Assembly: GCA_020059445.1 (NCBI GenBank)
Contig: JAGVCB010000123.1
Location: 1-7,692 of the forward strand
DNA length: 7,692 nucleotides
Reading direction: 5' to 3'
DNA from: Polynucleobacter sp.
GTDB taxonomy: Bacteria > Pseudomonadota > Gammaproteobacteria > Burkholderiales > Burkholderiaceae
Below, one piece after another: positions 1 to 5,580 of the stretch. Below the pieces are notes generated by a model. It saw nothing but the letters and a program-made list of their open reading frames with translations. It did no database searches and was not told where the DNA came from. Within the stretch, counting starts at the first letter, position 1. Every line of letters starts with the position of its first letter. The position numbers were made by a program, and so were the translations under genes.

Positions 1-178
1 ACGCCTAACAGGTGTGTTTGGAGAGCGTTGGTTTGGTATTGATCCGATCGCATCGGGTGCATTTGGTATTCCTGCTAGCTTCTTGGCCGCATTCTTGGTT
101 TCATACCTCACCAAAGAAAATCCACCTGTGATCAATCGCTTGGTGGACTACCTGCGCGAATCTCGATCCTCTGTTTAA
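1..178 (+). CDS. Sodium:solute symporter family protein, C-terminal end (5' partial)
   Basis: An open frame enters from the left edge (codons begin at base 2) and stops at TAA 176-178, leaving 58 visible residues. They read WFGIDPIASGAFGIP, then a hydrophobic stretch ASFLAAFLVSYL, then a short charged tail ending RESRSSV. This is the pattern of the last transmembrane helix and cytoplasmic tail of sodium:solute symporters (SSS family) of the acetate-permease-like type common in Burkholderiales. The family couples sodium entry to uptake of small organic acids or similar solutes across the inner membrane. Substrate cannot be judged from this fragment. Only 6 bp separate its stop from the stop of the convergent DUF1415 gene, and no convincing intrinsic terminator fits between them. 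Family assignment is by recognition of the tail only, so the subfamily is tentative. Confidence 0.72.
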   Translation, partial: RLTGVFGERWFGIDPIASGAFGIPASFLAAFLVSYLTKENPPVINRLVDYLRESRSSV

Positions 179-184
179 GCAGGC

Positions 185-733
185 TTATTTTTTAGGAAAT
201 AACTTGAGCCAGCCATCTGTGCCAAGCTTTTCCATGGTTTGCATATTGCTTTCAAAAATAGCTTCGGCTTCTGGGAATGCTTTGACTGCCTCATCAATAC
301 TGTCTTCACGGATCAAGTGCAAGGTTGGATAGGGCGAGCGATTGGTGAAGTTTGTCACATCATCAATCTCAGTTCCAGCGAATTGGTATTGCGGATGAAA
401 ACTCGCAATCTGTAATTCACCATCCAAATCTAAGTCTTCTAGTAGTTGATCTGCCAATTCTAAAAAATCGTTGTAATCAAGGAAGTCACCCAATACCCCT
501 GGATGAATCAACAAAGTGGTGTCTGTCTTTTCACGAGACACTTCGGCTAAAAACTCTAACTCTTGAGCCAGGTCTTCAAGTAATTGCTCTACCGATGAGG
601 CTTCACTCACCACATACTTGATTTGTTCTTTGACATGGACAGCTTTGGCAAAAGGGCAGAGGTTCAAACCAATCACGGCCTTGATCAGCCAATCCTGAGT
701 TTCTTGAATAATGTTGCTGGCATTTGAGGACAT
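185..733 (-). CDS. DUF1415 domain-containing protein
   Basis: A 182-residue soluble protein with the hallmarks of the DUF1415 family: DWLIKAVIGLNLCPFAKAV near the N terminus (Cys26), LLIHP...GDFLDYNDFLELAD in the middle (residues 74-95), and SFHPQYQFAGT followed by TNRSPYPTLHLIREDSID (residues 111-147). The conserved Cys, His and Asp/Glu positions look like a metal or active site, but the biochemical role of the family is not established and I assign none. There is no signal peptide or membrane segment, so it is likely cytoplasmic. I chose the ATG at 731-733. A TTG three codons upstream (740-742) would extend it, but the only SD-like bases (GGAA) overlap that extension and sit about 6 nt before the ATG. 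The gene diverges from the FAD oxidoreductase with 41 bp between start codons, and its stop nearly abuts the symporter stop. The length is close to what I expect for the family. Confidence 0.9.
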   Translation of the reverse strand: MSSNASNIIQETQDWLIKAVIGLNLCPFAKAVHVKEQIKYVVSEASSVEQLLEDLAQELEFLAEVSREKTDTTLLIHPGVLGDFLDYNDFLELADQLLEDLDLDGELQIASFHPQYQFAGTEIDDVTNFTNRSPYPTLHLIREDSIDEAVKAFPEAEAIFESNMQTMEKLGTDGWLKLFPKK

Positions 734-774
734 AGTTTCCAATTTCTTTGACAGATTGTGTATCGTATAGCCTT

Positions 775-2406
775 ATGATTCGTATTACAGAACTGCGTTT
801 GCCCATTGAGCATGCTCCAGAGGAGCTTGAAGCTGCTATCTTAAAGTGTTTGGGCATTTCATCTGAGGATTTAGTTAATTTTATAGTTTTCAAGCGCAGT
901 TATGATGCGAGAAAAAATATTGCTTTGGCTTTCATTTACACCATTGATGTATCGGTGAAAAATGAAGAAGCCATTCTGGCTGAATTCGGGCACGATCAAC
1001 ATGTGAGACCATCTCCTGACACCAGTTATCACTTCGTGGCTCATGCAAATAATCAGTCTGGTATGCGATTATCAGACAGACCGATTGTGATTGGTTTTGG
1101 CCCATGCGGAATTTTTGCTGCTTTGGTTTTGGCCCAAATGGGTTTCAAACCAATAGTTTTGGAGCGAGGCAAGCAAGTCAGAGAGCGTACTCAAGACACC
1201 TGGGGTTTGTGGCGCAAGAATGTTCTAAACCCAGAGTCTAATGTGCAGTTTGGTGAGGGTGGTGCAGGCACTTTCTCAGACGGCAAGCTCTACAGTCAAA
1301 TCAAAGACCCTAAGTTCTACGGGCGCAAAGTCATTCAAGAATTCATCAAGGCAGGCGCCCCTGAAGAAATTGCCTATGTGGCAAAGCCACATATTGGTAC
1401 TTTTCGTTTGGTGGGTGTGGTTGAAAAGATGCGCCAAGAAATCATCAGCCTTGGTGGCGAAGTTCGTTTTCAGCAAAAAGTCACTGGCTTTGAAATCAAA
1501 GGTGGTGAGATTGTAGGTGTGCAACTTGAGAGCGGTGAAAAATTAGCCACTCATCATGTCATCATTGCACTGGGCCACAGTGCCAGAGATACCTTCAAGG
1601 CATTACACGAGGCTGGTGTTTATATTGAACCAAAACCATTCTCAGTTGGCTTTAGGATCGAGCACCCACAATCATTGATTGATCGAGCCAGACTTGGACC
1701 GCATGCCGGTAACCCTTTGATTGGAGCGGCTGATTACAAGTTGGTGCACCATGCCAAAAACGGTCGTGCTGTTTATAGCTTTTGTATGTGCCCCGGGGGA
1801 ACTGTGGTGGCTGCGACTTCAGAAGAGAATCGAGTGGTCACCAATGGCATGAGTCAGTACTCTCGCAATGAGCGCAACGCAAACGCGGGCATTGTGGTCA
1901 ACGTTGATCCAAAGGATTATGGTGGCAGTGCTGAGAACCCATTGGCAGGTATTGATTTTCAACGAGCGCTTGAGTCCAAGGCTTTTGAACTGGGTGGGAG
2001 AAACTACGAAGCGCCTGGGCAATTGGTTGGAGACTTTATTGCCGGGCAAACTTCCACAGAATTTGGCAAAGTGATTCCATCGTATAAGCCCGGAGTTCAC
2101 CTGACTGATTTGGCGCAAGCGCTGCCTGATTTTGTGATTGAAGCTATGAGAGAGGCTCTACCTGCATTTGATAAAAAGATCAAAGGCTTTGCCATGCATG
2201 ATGCTGTTTTAACTGGAGTGGAAACCCGAACTTCCTCTCCATTAAGAATCACCAGAGGTAATAATTATCAAAGCTTGAACATCAAGGGTTTATATCCCGC
2301 AGGTGAAGGCGCTGGTTATGCCGGCGGCATTTTATCCGCTGGTGTCGATGGCATTAAAGTGGCTGAGGCTTTGGCGCTTGACATGATTAAATCCCAGTTA
2401 AGTTAA
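775..2406 (+). CDS. FAD/NAD(P)-dependent oxidoreductase (uncharacterized FAD-dependent dehydrogenase family, COG2509-like)
   Basis: A 543-residue flavoprotein. Residues 1-95 form the small N-terminal domain of this family (MIRITELRLPIEHAPEEL..., then FKRSYDARK). A Rossmann FAD-binding motif GFGPCGIFAAL follows at residues 107-117, ending at the acidic strand VLERG. Further family signatures are GEGGAGTFSDGKL (160-172), FCMCPGGTVVAA with Cys337 and Cys339 (336-347), and the C-terminal FAD-closing motif GLYPAGEGAGYAGGI (505-519). The conserved cysteines suggest redox chemistry, but the substrate of this family is unknown; it is probably a cytoplasmic dehydrogenase or reductase. The start is the ATG at 775, since MIRITEL is the usual family N terminus. 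A TTG at 748 in the same frame would add nine residues unlike the family. The SD is weak. The gene converges on the DUF3422 gene, with 31 bp between stops and no clear intrinsic terminator. Confidence 0.93.
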   Translation: MIRITELRLPIEHAPEELEAAILKCLGISSEDLVNFIVFKRSYDARKNIALAFIYTIDVSVKNEEAILAEFGHDQHVRPSPDTSYHFVAHANNQSGMRLSDRPIVIGFGPCGIFAALVLAQMGFKPIVLERGKQVRERTQDTWGLWRKNVLNPESNVQFGEGGAGTFSDGKLYSQIKDPKFYGRKVIQEFIKAGAPEEIAYVAKPHIGTFRLVGVVEKMRQEIISLGGEVRFQQKVTGFEIKGGEIVGVQLESGEKLATHHVIIALGHSARDTFKALHEAGVYIEPKPFSVGFRIEHPQSLIDRARLGPHAGNPLIGAADYKLVHHAKNGRAVYSFCMCPGGTVVAATSEENRVVTNGMSQYSRNERNANAGIVVNVDPKDYGGSAENPLAGIDFQRALESKAFELGGRNYEAPGQLVGDFIAGQTSTEFGKVIPSYKPGVHLTDLAQALPDFVIEAMREALPAFDKKIKGFAMHDAVLTGVETRTSSPLRITRGNNYQSLNIKGLYPAGEGAGYAGGILSAGVDGIKVAEALALDMIKSQLS

Positions 2407-2437
2407 CTCAAATAAAACAAAATCCCAACTAAGCAAC

Positions 2438-3781
2438 TTATTTGGATTTAAACTTTCTCTTGCGAAGTTTGTTCAGCGCATAAATACCATAGGCAATGAT
2501 CGGGGCTGATGCGCCACCGATGAGTTCAGCTGGAATCATCCAGCCCAACTCTTTGACGCCTTTGGCCATGTAAATGATCAAGCTCACAGCATAGTAAGTT
2601 AATACTAAAACTGATAAACCTTCTACAGTTTCTTGAAGACGCAGTTGAATTTTCGCGCGACGATCCATGCTCGCCAATAACTCTTGGGTTTGGCCCTCAT
2701 TTACAAACTCAATGCGAGTTCTCAAAATTTGTGTGGTGCGTGAGATTCGATCAGATAACTCACGCAAGCGACGTTGTGTCCATGAGCAAGTGCTCATCGC
2801 TGGAGCAAAACGACGCTCCATGAACTCGGACAAGGTTTGAACGCCCGGTAGAGGGGTTTCAGTCAATTCTTCAAGGTTCTTAGCTGCTAATTGGCTATAA
2901 GCTTCAGCCGCAGTAAAACGAAGACCGTGTTCAGAAATCCAGTCCTCAATTTTGGATGCCAAGCCAGAGATTCGCTCTAAGAACTCGCCATCTTGGTGGG
3001 GGGTGACAACTCCCTGGCCCTGTGCCATTGAAATTTGTTTTGATAGTTCTGATAGCTCTGCTTCAGCATTGCGTAAAGGACCCGATAGACCTTTTGCTAC
3101 CGGAAACGCCAGCATAGAGGCCATGCGATAAATTTCAACTTCAGTGATTCGACGTGCGACTCGTCCAGCTTGACGAGAGCCCATGCCAGCATGAGGCACC
3201 AAATACGAAATGTAGCCATCTTGATTAATCTGTAAATCGGTCCACAGTTGAGCTTTTTTGTTGCTCAAGATGGTGCTGCCGATCAAAGTATTTCCTGAGA
3301 ACAAATGAGCAACTTCATCAGCAGCTGAGAATAATGAGCGATCTTCAAAGGCAATATCAATTGCAGAAATTCGTAGACCTCCTGCCTCATGCATTGGTTT
3401 GATATTTAATTTGATCAATAAATCATTTACCTCATTTTCAACAGCGGGGCGAGTTTTGATGGGTGATTCAATAATCAAATCTTTTTGTTGAACAATCGCT
3501 GAGATGGACGAGAACTCACCATGCAATTCCCATTTGATGATGATGCGCTCTGGTGCTGGCCTTAATTCAATGATACGAAACGTTTGCCCATGATTTGGAT
3601 CGATGGGCTGCTTCGTTTGTTCGCTGATGGCATTAACCCAATCAAGCTGTTGCTGGCGATCAGTGCCCTTGAGTAAAAATGCTTGGTTTAGGATTCGATC
3701 TCTTGGCCACAGAGCAACAGGCGGTCTCGCGTGCACCTCTTCATGAAGAACGGTTCTTAGTGGGTGATCGTATGGGCGCAT
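2438..3781 (-). CDS. DUF3422 family protein, C-terminally membrane-anchored
   Basis: A 447-residue protein matching the DUF3422 family. The N terminus carries the diagnostic HPLRTVLHEEVHARPP (residues 6-21). The middle is a long soluble region rich in charged and helical segments, with Arg/Glu-rich heptad-like stretches around residues 335-385 that could form a coiled coil. Two hydrophobic helices lie close to the C terminus (about 388-408 and 416-437), followed by a basic tail LRKRKFKSK. The expected topology is a large cytoplasmic domain held to the inner membrane by a C-terminal hairpin. The function of the family is unknown to me and I assign none. The ATG at 3779-3781 places the family motif right at the N terminus and is preferred; the SD is weak. 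It lies 101 bp downstream of the rhodanese gene on the same strand, so read-through is possible but the spacing suggests its own promoter. The gap 3782-3882 shows no strong -35/-10 pair. Confidence 0.88.
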   Translation of the reverse strand: MRPYDHPLRTVLHEEVHARPPVALWPRDRILNQAFLLKGTDRQQQLDWVNAISEQTKQPIDPNHGQTFRIIELRPAPERIIIKWELHGEFSSISAIVQQKDLIIESPIKTRPAVENEVNDLLIKLNIKPMHEAGGLRISAIDIAFEDRSLFSAADEVAHLFSGNTLIGSTILSNKKAQLWTDLQINQDGYISYLVPHAGMGSRQAGRVARRITEVEIYRMASMLAFPVAKGLSGPLRNAEAELSELSKQISMAQGQGVVTPHQDGEFLERISGLASKIEDWISEHGLRFTAAEAYSQLAAKNLEELTETPLPGVQTLSEFMERRFAPAMSTCSWTQRRLRELSDRISRTTQILRTRIEFVNEGQTQELLASMDRRAKIQLRLQETVEGLSVLVLTYYAVSLIIYMAKGVKELGWMIPAELIGGASAPIIAYGIYALNKLRKRKFKSK

Positions 3782-3882
3782 ACCAGAGCTCTTTGTGATT
3801 AGTTGGATGGGATAATACTATCACTCATGCATTAGTTATATTCTTTTGGTAACCGTCATAGAGATTAATCTTAAATAAGCAA

Positions 3883-4335
3883 TCAATGATTGGCAGACTT
3901 TCCCGCTGCTCTGGCATTGGCTTTTAATCCGCCCTTGGTTTTCCATTCCTCAAAGCCACCTTGAAGAATGCGCAAGTTATCGTAACCAGCCATTCGAAGA
4001 GCAAAGCCAGCCTGAGCAGATAAGCTGCCTGTATTGCAATAAATTAGAACAGGTTTGTTCTTCGGAATATCTTGACGCTTGTTAAGCACTTGGCGCCATT
4101 CAATGTTCACTGCACCTGGAATGTGGCTTTTATCAAATTGAGCTTTATCTCTCGCATCAATGATGAACATTTTTTTGTATTCTTCTTCAGGGATTTGCTC
4201 AGCAAAAATAACGCCACCGCCGTAATCAACAAAATCTAGATAACCAGCCATTTCATCAATCACGATGGCTTTGTTATCAGCTAAGGCATAAGAGGTGTTG
4301 AAAGCTAATAGTAGGGCTAATAAATATTTACTCAT
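3883..4335 (-). CDS. Exported single-domain rhodanese-like protein
   Basis: A 150-residue protein with an N-terminal Sec signal (hydrophobic YLLALLLAF, likely cleavage after ALA at residue 19), followed by one rhodanese domain (about 50-135). Visible family features are IIDARDKAQFDKSHIPGAVNI (58-78), the catalytic Cys100 in YCNTGSLSA (99-107), and the closing LQGGFEEW (124-131). Rhodaneses carry sulfur as a Cys persulfide and transfer it to an acceptor; this one should act in the periplasm. The active-site loop reads C-N-T-G-S-L-S. The Arg often found at the fifth position after Cys is Leu here, so classical thiosulfate:cyanide activity may be altered. It lies downstream of the cytochrome c gene on the same strand but beyond an intrinsic terminator, so it probably has its own promoter. 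The SD is poor (the region just before the ATG is AT-rich). The function of the pair is inferred only from proximity. Confidence 0.88.
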   Translation of the reverse strand: MSKYLLALLLAFNTSYALADNKAIVIDEMAGYLDFVDYGGGVIFAEQIPEEEYKKMFIIDARDKAQFDKSHIPGAVNIEWRQVLNKRQDIPKNKPVLIYCNTGSLSAQAGFALRMAGYDNLRILQGGFEEWKTKGGLKANARAAGKSANH

Positions 4336-4370
4336 GATTTATGTCGTCAGAATGTTATTTGATGAATGGG

Positions 4371-4398
4371 GTTATAGATTTGAGTTAAGTTTAGCTAA
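4371..4398 (-). promoter_or_regulatory. Candidate sigma70-type promoter for the rhodanese gene
   Basis: On the minus strand, a TTAGCT (-35-like, 4393-4398) and a TATAAC (-10-like, 4371-4376) are 16 bp apart, just beyond the cytochrome terminator. Transcription would begin near 4364, giving a leader of about 30 nt before the ATG at 4335. The -10 is good and the -35 is poor. The placement after a terminator is the main support. Confidence 0.35.
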
Positions 4399-4413
4399 TT
4401 TCAAAGTTAGAAT

Positions 4414-4441
4414 AAAAAAATGGCTGGTTTAAAACCAGCCA
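4414..4441 (-). terminator. Intrinsic terminator of the cytochrome c gene
   Basis: Inverted repeat TGGCTGG...CCAGCCA (outer arms 4421-4427 and 4435-4441). The flanking T and A bases extend the symmetry to 10 bp per arm around base 4431. Read on the minus strand, the hairpin is followed directly by seven U residues (A-run 4414-4420). It lies 24 bp after the cytochrome stop codon. This is a textbook Rho-independent terminator, and it separates the cytochrome transcript from the rhodanese gene. Confidence 0.93.
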
Positions 4442-4465
4442 TCTCCATGGGAATAGCCTAGCTAA

Positions 4466-4774
4466 TTACTTAGCGCCATCCAGAATCCATTGAACAACTT
4501 TCTTTGCATCAGCTTCGCTGATTGCAGCATTGCCTGGCATTGGAATTGGACCCCAAACACCAGAACCACCAACCTTAACTTTTTTGGCTAATTTTTCAAC
4601 AGCACCAGCTTGACCTTTGTACTTTGCAGCGATGTCTTTGTAAGAAGGACCAACTACTTTTTTCTCTACAGCGTGGCAACCCATACAAGCATTTTTGCTG
4701 GCGATTTCTTTAGATGCAAATGCTGGTGCAGACACCATCAATGCAGATACTACTAATGCGCTAATCAATTTCAT
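4466..4774 (-). CDS. Periplasmic class I cytochrome c (c551/c8-like)
   Basis: A 102-residue exported monoheme cytochrome. It has a Sec signal peptide (residues 1-20, MKLISALVVSALMVSAPAFA, cleavage before SKE). The heme-attachment motif CMGCH is at residues 30-34, where Cys30 and Cys33 bind heme covalently and His34 is the proximal ligand. VGPSYKDIAAKY follows, and then GGSGVWGPIPMPGN (69-82), where Met79 is the expected sixth ligand. The final helix KKVVQWILDGAK closes a mature domain of about 82 residues, the size of Pseudomonas-type cytochrome c551. The role is to shuttle electrons between periplasmic donors and a terminal oxidase or reductase; the partner is not visible here. A strong SD (GGAGAG, 4780-4785) lies 5 nt before the ATG, as suits an abundant protein. 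The upstream region has two candidate promoters and an FNR box, and an intrinsic terminator follows the stop. Confidence 0.96.
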   Translation of the reverse strand: MKLISALVVSALMVSAPAFASKEIASKNACMGCHAVEKKVVGPSYKDIAAKYKGQAGAVEKLAKKVKVGGSGVWGPIPMPGNAAISEADAKKVVQWILDGAK

Positions 4775-4816
4775 GTGTTCTCTCCAATTGGTTACAAAAC
4801 AACCTCACCCATGTGA

Positions 4817-4845
4817 AGTATAAAAAGTTTGCTTCAAATAGTTAA
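4817..4845 (-). promoter_or_regulatory. Proximal sigma70-type promoter of the cytochrome c gene
   Basis: Minus-strand TTAACT (-35, bases 4840-4845) and TATACT (-10, bases 4817-4822) lie exactly 17 bp apart, matching 4/6 and 5/6 of the consensus. Initiation near 4810 gives a leader of about 36 nt that includes the strong SD. This is the best sigma70 match in the 4775-5069 interval and could provide basal expression. Confidence 0.62.
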
Positions 4846-4880
4846 GGGGGTATTAATACTTAGTAGTTAGTAAACTTCAC

Positions 4881-4905
4881 TAAGTAACTATCACCTAGTT
4901 ACTTA
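4881..4905. repeat. Perfect 10-bp inverted repeat in the cytochrome upstream region
   Basis: Arms TAAGTAACTA (4881-4890) and TAGTTACTTA (4896-4905) are perfect complements around a 5-nt loop TCACC. No T-tract follows on either strand, so it is not an intrinsic terminator. It lies between the distal (FNR-box) and proximal cytochrome promoters. It could be an operator, or a hairpin at the 5' end of the longer leader. A third related segment, ACTTAGTAGTTA (4858-4869), can pair partly with the first arm. Confidence 0.75.
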
Positions 4906-4917
4906 TTTTAGCTAAAC

Positions 4918-4923
4918 ATTTTA
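4918..4923 (-). promoter_or_regulatory. Distal -10 element of a class II FNR-type cytochrome promoter
   Basis: Minus-strand TAAAAT (5/6 match to TATAAT) lies 21 bp from the near edge of the FNR box at 4945-4958. Initiation would fall near 4911, centring the box at about -40.5, the geometry at which FNR/CRP proteins overlap the -35 region and activate. The leader would be about 136 nt. On the plus strand no -10-like hexamer occurs at the equivalent distance, so the box most likely serves the cytochrome gene. Confidence 0.5.
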
Positions 4924-4944
4924 CTTTTCGCTTAATTAATTAAA

Positions 4945-4958
4945 TTGATATTTATCAA
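4945..4958. promoter_or_regulatory. Perfect FNR/Anr-type binding site
   Basis: TTGATATTTATCAA is an exact match to the FNR consensus TTGAT-N4-ATCAA. It lies in the intergenic region between the divergent cytochrome c and DUF423 genes. The Crp/Fnr-family regulator at 6236-6952 has the E-x2-S-R recognition helix that in E. coli FNR reads this sequence. The match is direct; the identity of the bound protein is inferred. Confidence 0.8.
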
Positions 4959-5006
4959 TACTATTTTGGGGGATTTCGGGGTGTCGAAAGAAAATGATTT
5001 AAGTCA

Positions 5007-5034
5007 TTCGAAAGTGGGATAAGAACAGTATGAT
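5007..5034 (+). promoter_or_regulatory. Candidate promoter of the DUF423 gene
   Basis: TATGAT (5029-5034) is a 5/6 match to the -10 consensus, with a weak TTCGAA (5007-5012) 16 bp upstream. Initiation near 5041 gives a leader of about 29 nt before the ATG at 5070. A near-palindrome AATGATTTAAGTCATT (4993-5008) overlaps the -35 region and could be an operator. Confidence 0.4.
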
Positions 5035-5069
5035 GGCCAACATCAATCCATGATTGTCAGGAATTCAAA

Positions 5070-5462
5070 ATGAATATAAATCGTGTACCAAGCGTCTTTT
5101 TAGCTATTGTGGGTCTTTTTGGAGCCACTGGGGTCGCTGCAGGAGCTTATGGCGCACATGCTTTATCCCAACAATTGAGCCCTTATTTATTGAATGTATT
5201 CCAAACCGCTGTTTTATATCAATTAATTCACACAGTGGCACTCTTAGGCATGGTGGCCTTATTAAGCCAATCAATTACTTCAAAGGCTTTATTGATCTCC
5301 GCCAGCTTGATGGTTGTTGGAACTATCTTGTTTTCCGGTAGCTTGTATTTATTAACCCTCAGCTCCTTGCGGGTTGGGTTAATCACTCCATTAGGTGGCT
5401 TCTTACTGATTTCAGCCTGGGGCACCTTGCTGATTGCCGCAGTCACATACAAGAAAAAATAA
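5070..5462 (+). CDS. DUF423 (YgdD/TMEM256-like) inner-membrane protein
   Basis: A 130-residue, strongly hydrophobic protein with four predicted membrane helices: about residues 8-28, 42-63, 68-92 and 101-125. Family features include GAYGAHAL after the first helix, FQTAVLYQLIHTVALL leading into the second, GSLYLL in the third loop, and ITPLGGFLLISAWG in the fourth. This matches the DUF423/YgdD family of small inner-membrane proteins, whose molecular function is not established. The ATG at 5070 is supported by an SD (CAGGAA, 5058-5063) with 6-nt spacing. A frame starting at 5054 overlaps it but encodes no recognisable protein. The gene diverges from cytochrome c across a 295-bp regulatory interval and is followed 118 bp later by the IscR-like gene. 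A hairpin without a U-tract lies just after it. Confidence 0.9.
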   Translation: MNINRVPSVFLAIVGLFGATGVAAGAYGAHALSQQLSPYLLNVFQTAVLYQLIHTVALLGMVALLSQSITSKALLISASLMVVGTILFSGSLYLLTLSSLRVGLITPLGGFLLISAWGTLLIAAVTYKKK

Positions 5463-5492
5463 AGTATTTATTGCATGACTCAAGATAGGTCA

Positions 5493-5511
5493 GGGTGATT
5501 CAAATTCACCC
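5493..5511. repeat. Short hairpin between DUF423 and the IscR-like gene
   Basis: GGGTGA (5493-5498) and TCACCC (5506-5511) form a 6-bp, GC-containing stem with a 7-nt loop, 30 bp after the DUF423 stop. Neither strand has a following T-run, so it is not a standard intrinsic terminator. It may be a Rho-independent variant, a 3'-end stabiliser or an operator. Confidence 0.4.
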
Positions 5512-5542
5512 AAGAATTTCAGGGAAATTAAGTTTTTTAGAC

Positions 5543-5569
5543 GATTTACCTAAATCAATAATTTATGCT
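5543..5569 (+). promoter_or_regulatory. Weak candidate promoter/operator of the IscR-like gene
   Basis: A -10-like TATGCT (5564-5569) lies only 11 bp before the ATG, preceded by a dyad GATTT-ACCT-AAATC (5543-5556) covering the -35 region. The dyad could be an autoregulatory site, as is common in the IscR family, but it does not resemble the E. coli type 1 IscR site closely. Initiation from this -10 would leave almost no leader. Confidence 0.25.
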
Positions 5570-5580
5570 AGATTAGAACT

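Noticed and set aside
177..193. AAGC-AG-GCTT followed by six T residues after the symporter stop
   Set aside because: A 2-nt loop is sterically unfavourable and the stem is 4 bp at most, too weak to call a terminator.
748..753. Exact TTGACA on the plus strand just before the oxidoreductase gene, suggesting a -35 element
   Set aside because: No -10-like hexamer lies 16-18 bp downstream before the ATG. TATAGC is only 12 bp away and TATGAT, 20 bp away, overlaps the start codon.
1276..2118. Several open frames on both strands inside the oxidoreductase gene
   Set aside because: They lie wholly inside a well-conserved coding sequence, have no SD or recognisable motifs, and behave as shadows.
2409..2444. 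Inverted repeat CAAATAA...TTATTTG between the convergent oxidoreductase and DUF3422 genes
   Set aside because: The arms are only 7 bp, wholly AT except one pair, with a 22-nt loop and no U-tract, so a stable terminator is unlikely.
3402..3422. TTGATATTT and TTTGATCAA stretches resembling FNR half-sites
   Set aside because: They lie inside the DUF3422 coding sequence, lack the N4 spacing and are explained by AT-rich codons.
4932..4943. TTAATTAATTAA palindrome beside the FNR box
   Set aside because: A simple AT repeat that reads the same on both strands; expected in AT-rich promoter DNA and not clearly a protein site.
5054..5341. Alternative open frame overlapping the DUF423 gene
   Set aside because: Its product is Cys/Trp/Arg-rich and unlike any family, while the +1 frame (from 5070) has an SD and clear DUF423 features.
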